Shown here in pieces: positions 5,880-6,995 of a stretch of 6,995 nt of DNA. This DNA is from Emcibacter sp. (lineage in GTDB: Bacteria > Pseudomonadota > Alphaproteobacteria > Sphingomonadales > Emcibacteraceae), in contig JALUWZ010000171.1 of NCBI GenBank assembly GCA_027019205.1, positions 1 through 6,995 of the forward strand. Reading direction: 5' to 3'. The position numbers and the translations under genes are program-made. Each line of letters begins with the position of its first letter. The stretch's first letter is position 1. The notes under the pieces are model-generated. The model searched no databases. It was not told the DNA's origin and saw only the letters and a program-made list of their open reading frames with translations.

Positions 5880-6995
5880 ATGACATCAGACAGTTCTTCT
5901 TCACCGGAAAAAATCAGGGCGCAGCTCGGGTCCATTCTGGCCAGCGAAACATTTAAAAACAAGAACCGTATCCAGCGGTTTCTCGAATTTGTCGTGGAAG
6001 AATATCTTGGCGGGCGGGCCAATCTGATCAAGGGCTATAGTCTCGGCCTTGCTGTCTTTGACAAGGATGAGAATTTCAACCCGCAGACCGACGCCATTGT
6101 CCGGGTCGAGGCCGGGCGACTCCGACGTCTGCTGGAACATTATTATATGGAAGAGGGACACAATGACCCGATCCGTATCTCCCTGCCCAAAGGGTCCTAT
6201 GCGCCAAAAATCGACCTGTCCGGTCCTCCGGCTGTTACAGGAAAGGACCCGGTAATTTCCGCCGCCGCCGCGCCGCCGACCGGCCCGGCCATTGCGGTTC
6301 TGCCGTTCGAGAATCTGAGCGGTGAGGCCTCGCAGGAACTTTTCTGTGACGGCATTACCGAAGAAATCATCAATCATCTGTCGCTCAGTCCGTCGCTCTA
6401 TGTCATATCGCGCCGCACCACCGACCAATATAAGGGCAAGGCGGTTGATATAAGGCGTCTGAGTGCCGAGCTTGAGGCTCACTTTATCCTTGAGGGCAGC
6501 ATCCGGCGCGCCGGACAGCAGTTACGGGTGTCGGCCCGGCTGCTGAACGCCACCAATGGCGCGGTAATCTGGTCGGAAAATTATGACCGCAAACTCACCC
6601 CGGATAATCTTATTGATGTTCAGGATGAAATCGCCACCCAGGTTGCGGCGACCATCGGCGACACCTATGGTGCCGTCATGCGCAGCAGTGCCGTCGATAT
6701 GAAACGCAGTTCGACCGAATATATGGAAGCGTATGAGAGCGTATTGCTGCTTCATGACTATCTGTTCGAGCTGTCGCCCGAAACCCATCTGAAGGCGCGG
6801 GAAAGTCTGGAAAATGCCGTGCGCCTTGACCCGAATTACCCGGATGCCTGGGCGGGCCTGGCTTTCCTCACCCTCGACGAATACCGCTTCAGCTATAACG
6901 TCCGGGCCGAAGACCCGCTTGATCTGGCGCGGGAATATGCCGAAAAATCCATCGGCCTCAGTCCGAAATACTCTATCGCCTGGTATGCCATGACC
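5880..6995 (+). CDS. TolB-like domain / TPR protein with conserved N-terminal module (partial, runs off the window)
   Basis: The frame is open for 372 codons from the ATG at 5880 to the window edge, so the C-terminus is missing. A TGA in frame at 5862-5864 makes this ATG the first possible one; the ribosome binding site is weak. Residues 12-110 form a conserved module (RIQRFLEFVVEEYLGGR, then VFDKDENFNPQTDAIVRVEAGRLRRLL, then ISLPKGSYAPK) common in alphaproteobacterial and acidobacterial proteins. A Pro/Ala linker (115-136) follows, then a COG5616 TolB-like domain (about 137-262: IAVLPFENLSG, FCDGITEEIINHLS, YVISRRT, ILEGSIRR, VSARLLNATNGAVIWSENYDR). TPR-like helices begin near 303 (AVRLDPNYPDAWAGLA; SIGLSPKYSIAW). 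No signal peptide or membrane segment is visible in the part seen. Relatives are often called adenylate cyclases, but no cyclase domain is visible here. Its function is probably protein assembly or signalling, and is unknown. Confidence 0.85.
   Translation, partial: MTSDSSSSPEKIRAQLGSILASETFKNKNRIQRFLEFVVEEYLGGRANLIKGYSLGLAVFDKDENFNPQTDAIVRVEAGRLRRLLEHYYMEEGHNDPIRISLPKGSYAPKIDLSGPPAVTGKDPVISAAAAPPTGPAIAVLPFENLSGEASQELFCDGITEEIINHLSLSPSLYVISRRTTDQYKGKAVDIRRLSAELEAHFILEGSIRRAGQQLRVSARLLNATNGAVIWSENYDRKLTPDNLIDVQDEIATQVAATIGDTYGAVMRSSAVDMKRSSTEYMEAYESVLLLHDYLFELSPETHLKARESLENAVRLDPNYPDAWAGLAFLTLDEYRFSYNVRAEDPLDLAREYAEKSIGLSPKYSIAWYAMT

Noticed and set aside
5880..6995. Adenylate cyclase annotation for the TolB/TPR protein
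   Set aside because: Relatives often carry that label, but no guanylate/adenylate cyclase catalytic domain is present in the visible 372 residues.

Overview
The window looks like a piece of an alphaproteobacterial chromosome of middling GC content (about half by eye). The pointers are a DUF2336 protein, a soluble two-PAS HisKA kinase of the type common in Alphaproteobacteria, and a TolB-like/TPR protein with an N-terminal module frequent in that class. A marine or Kordiimonadales/Emcibacter-like source would fit, but this is only an impression. No insertion sequence, tRNA, rRNA, CRISPR array or phage gene was recognised.

Layout. (1) Positions 1-138 hold the last 45 codons of a plus-strand gene, probably a COG4798-type SAM-dependent methyltransferase. 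(2) Positions 139-349 lie between convergent genes and seem to hold a decayed C-terminal scrap of a sulfotransferase-like gene. (3) Positions 350-4054 are all minus strand and form a signalling block. Read in the direction of transcription it is a NarL/FixJ-type response regulator (3434-4054), a 235-bp AT-rich gap, a DUF2336 protein (2068-3198), and, 2 bp after its stop codon, a PAS-PAS-HisKA-HATPase histidine kinase (350-2065). (4) Positions 4055-4515 are a 461-bp divergent intergenic region. It contains palindromes just upstream of the regulator, a perfect 14-bp inverted repeat, a minus-strand T-tract with GC-rich pairing, and a promoter-like sequence for the rightward genes. (5) Positions 4516-5841 encode a class-III PLP aminotransferase. 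(6) After 38 bp, from 5880 to the window edge, there is an incomplete TolB-like/TPR protein.

How the parts may work together. The kinase has no membrane segment and two PAS domains, so it should sense a cytoplasmic signal. It is probably translated together with the DUF2336 protein and could phosphorylate the neighbouring LuxR-type regulator, a HisKA kinase/LuxR-type regulator combination like FixL-FixJ. The DUF2336 protein has no known biochemical job that I can read from the sequence; its position makes it a candidate accessory or scaffold component. The aminotransferase and TolB/TPR genes run the other way and may form their own operon. Whether the regulator controls them across the shared intergenic region is open.

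The most rewarding items are the DUF2336-kinase-regulator module, the regulatory palindromes and the long hairpin in 4055-4515, and the sulfotransferase remnant.
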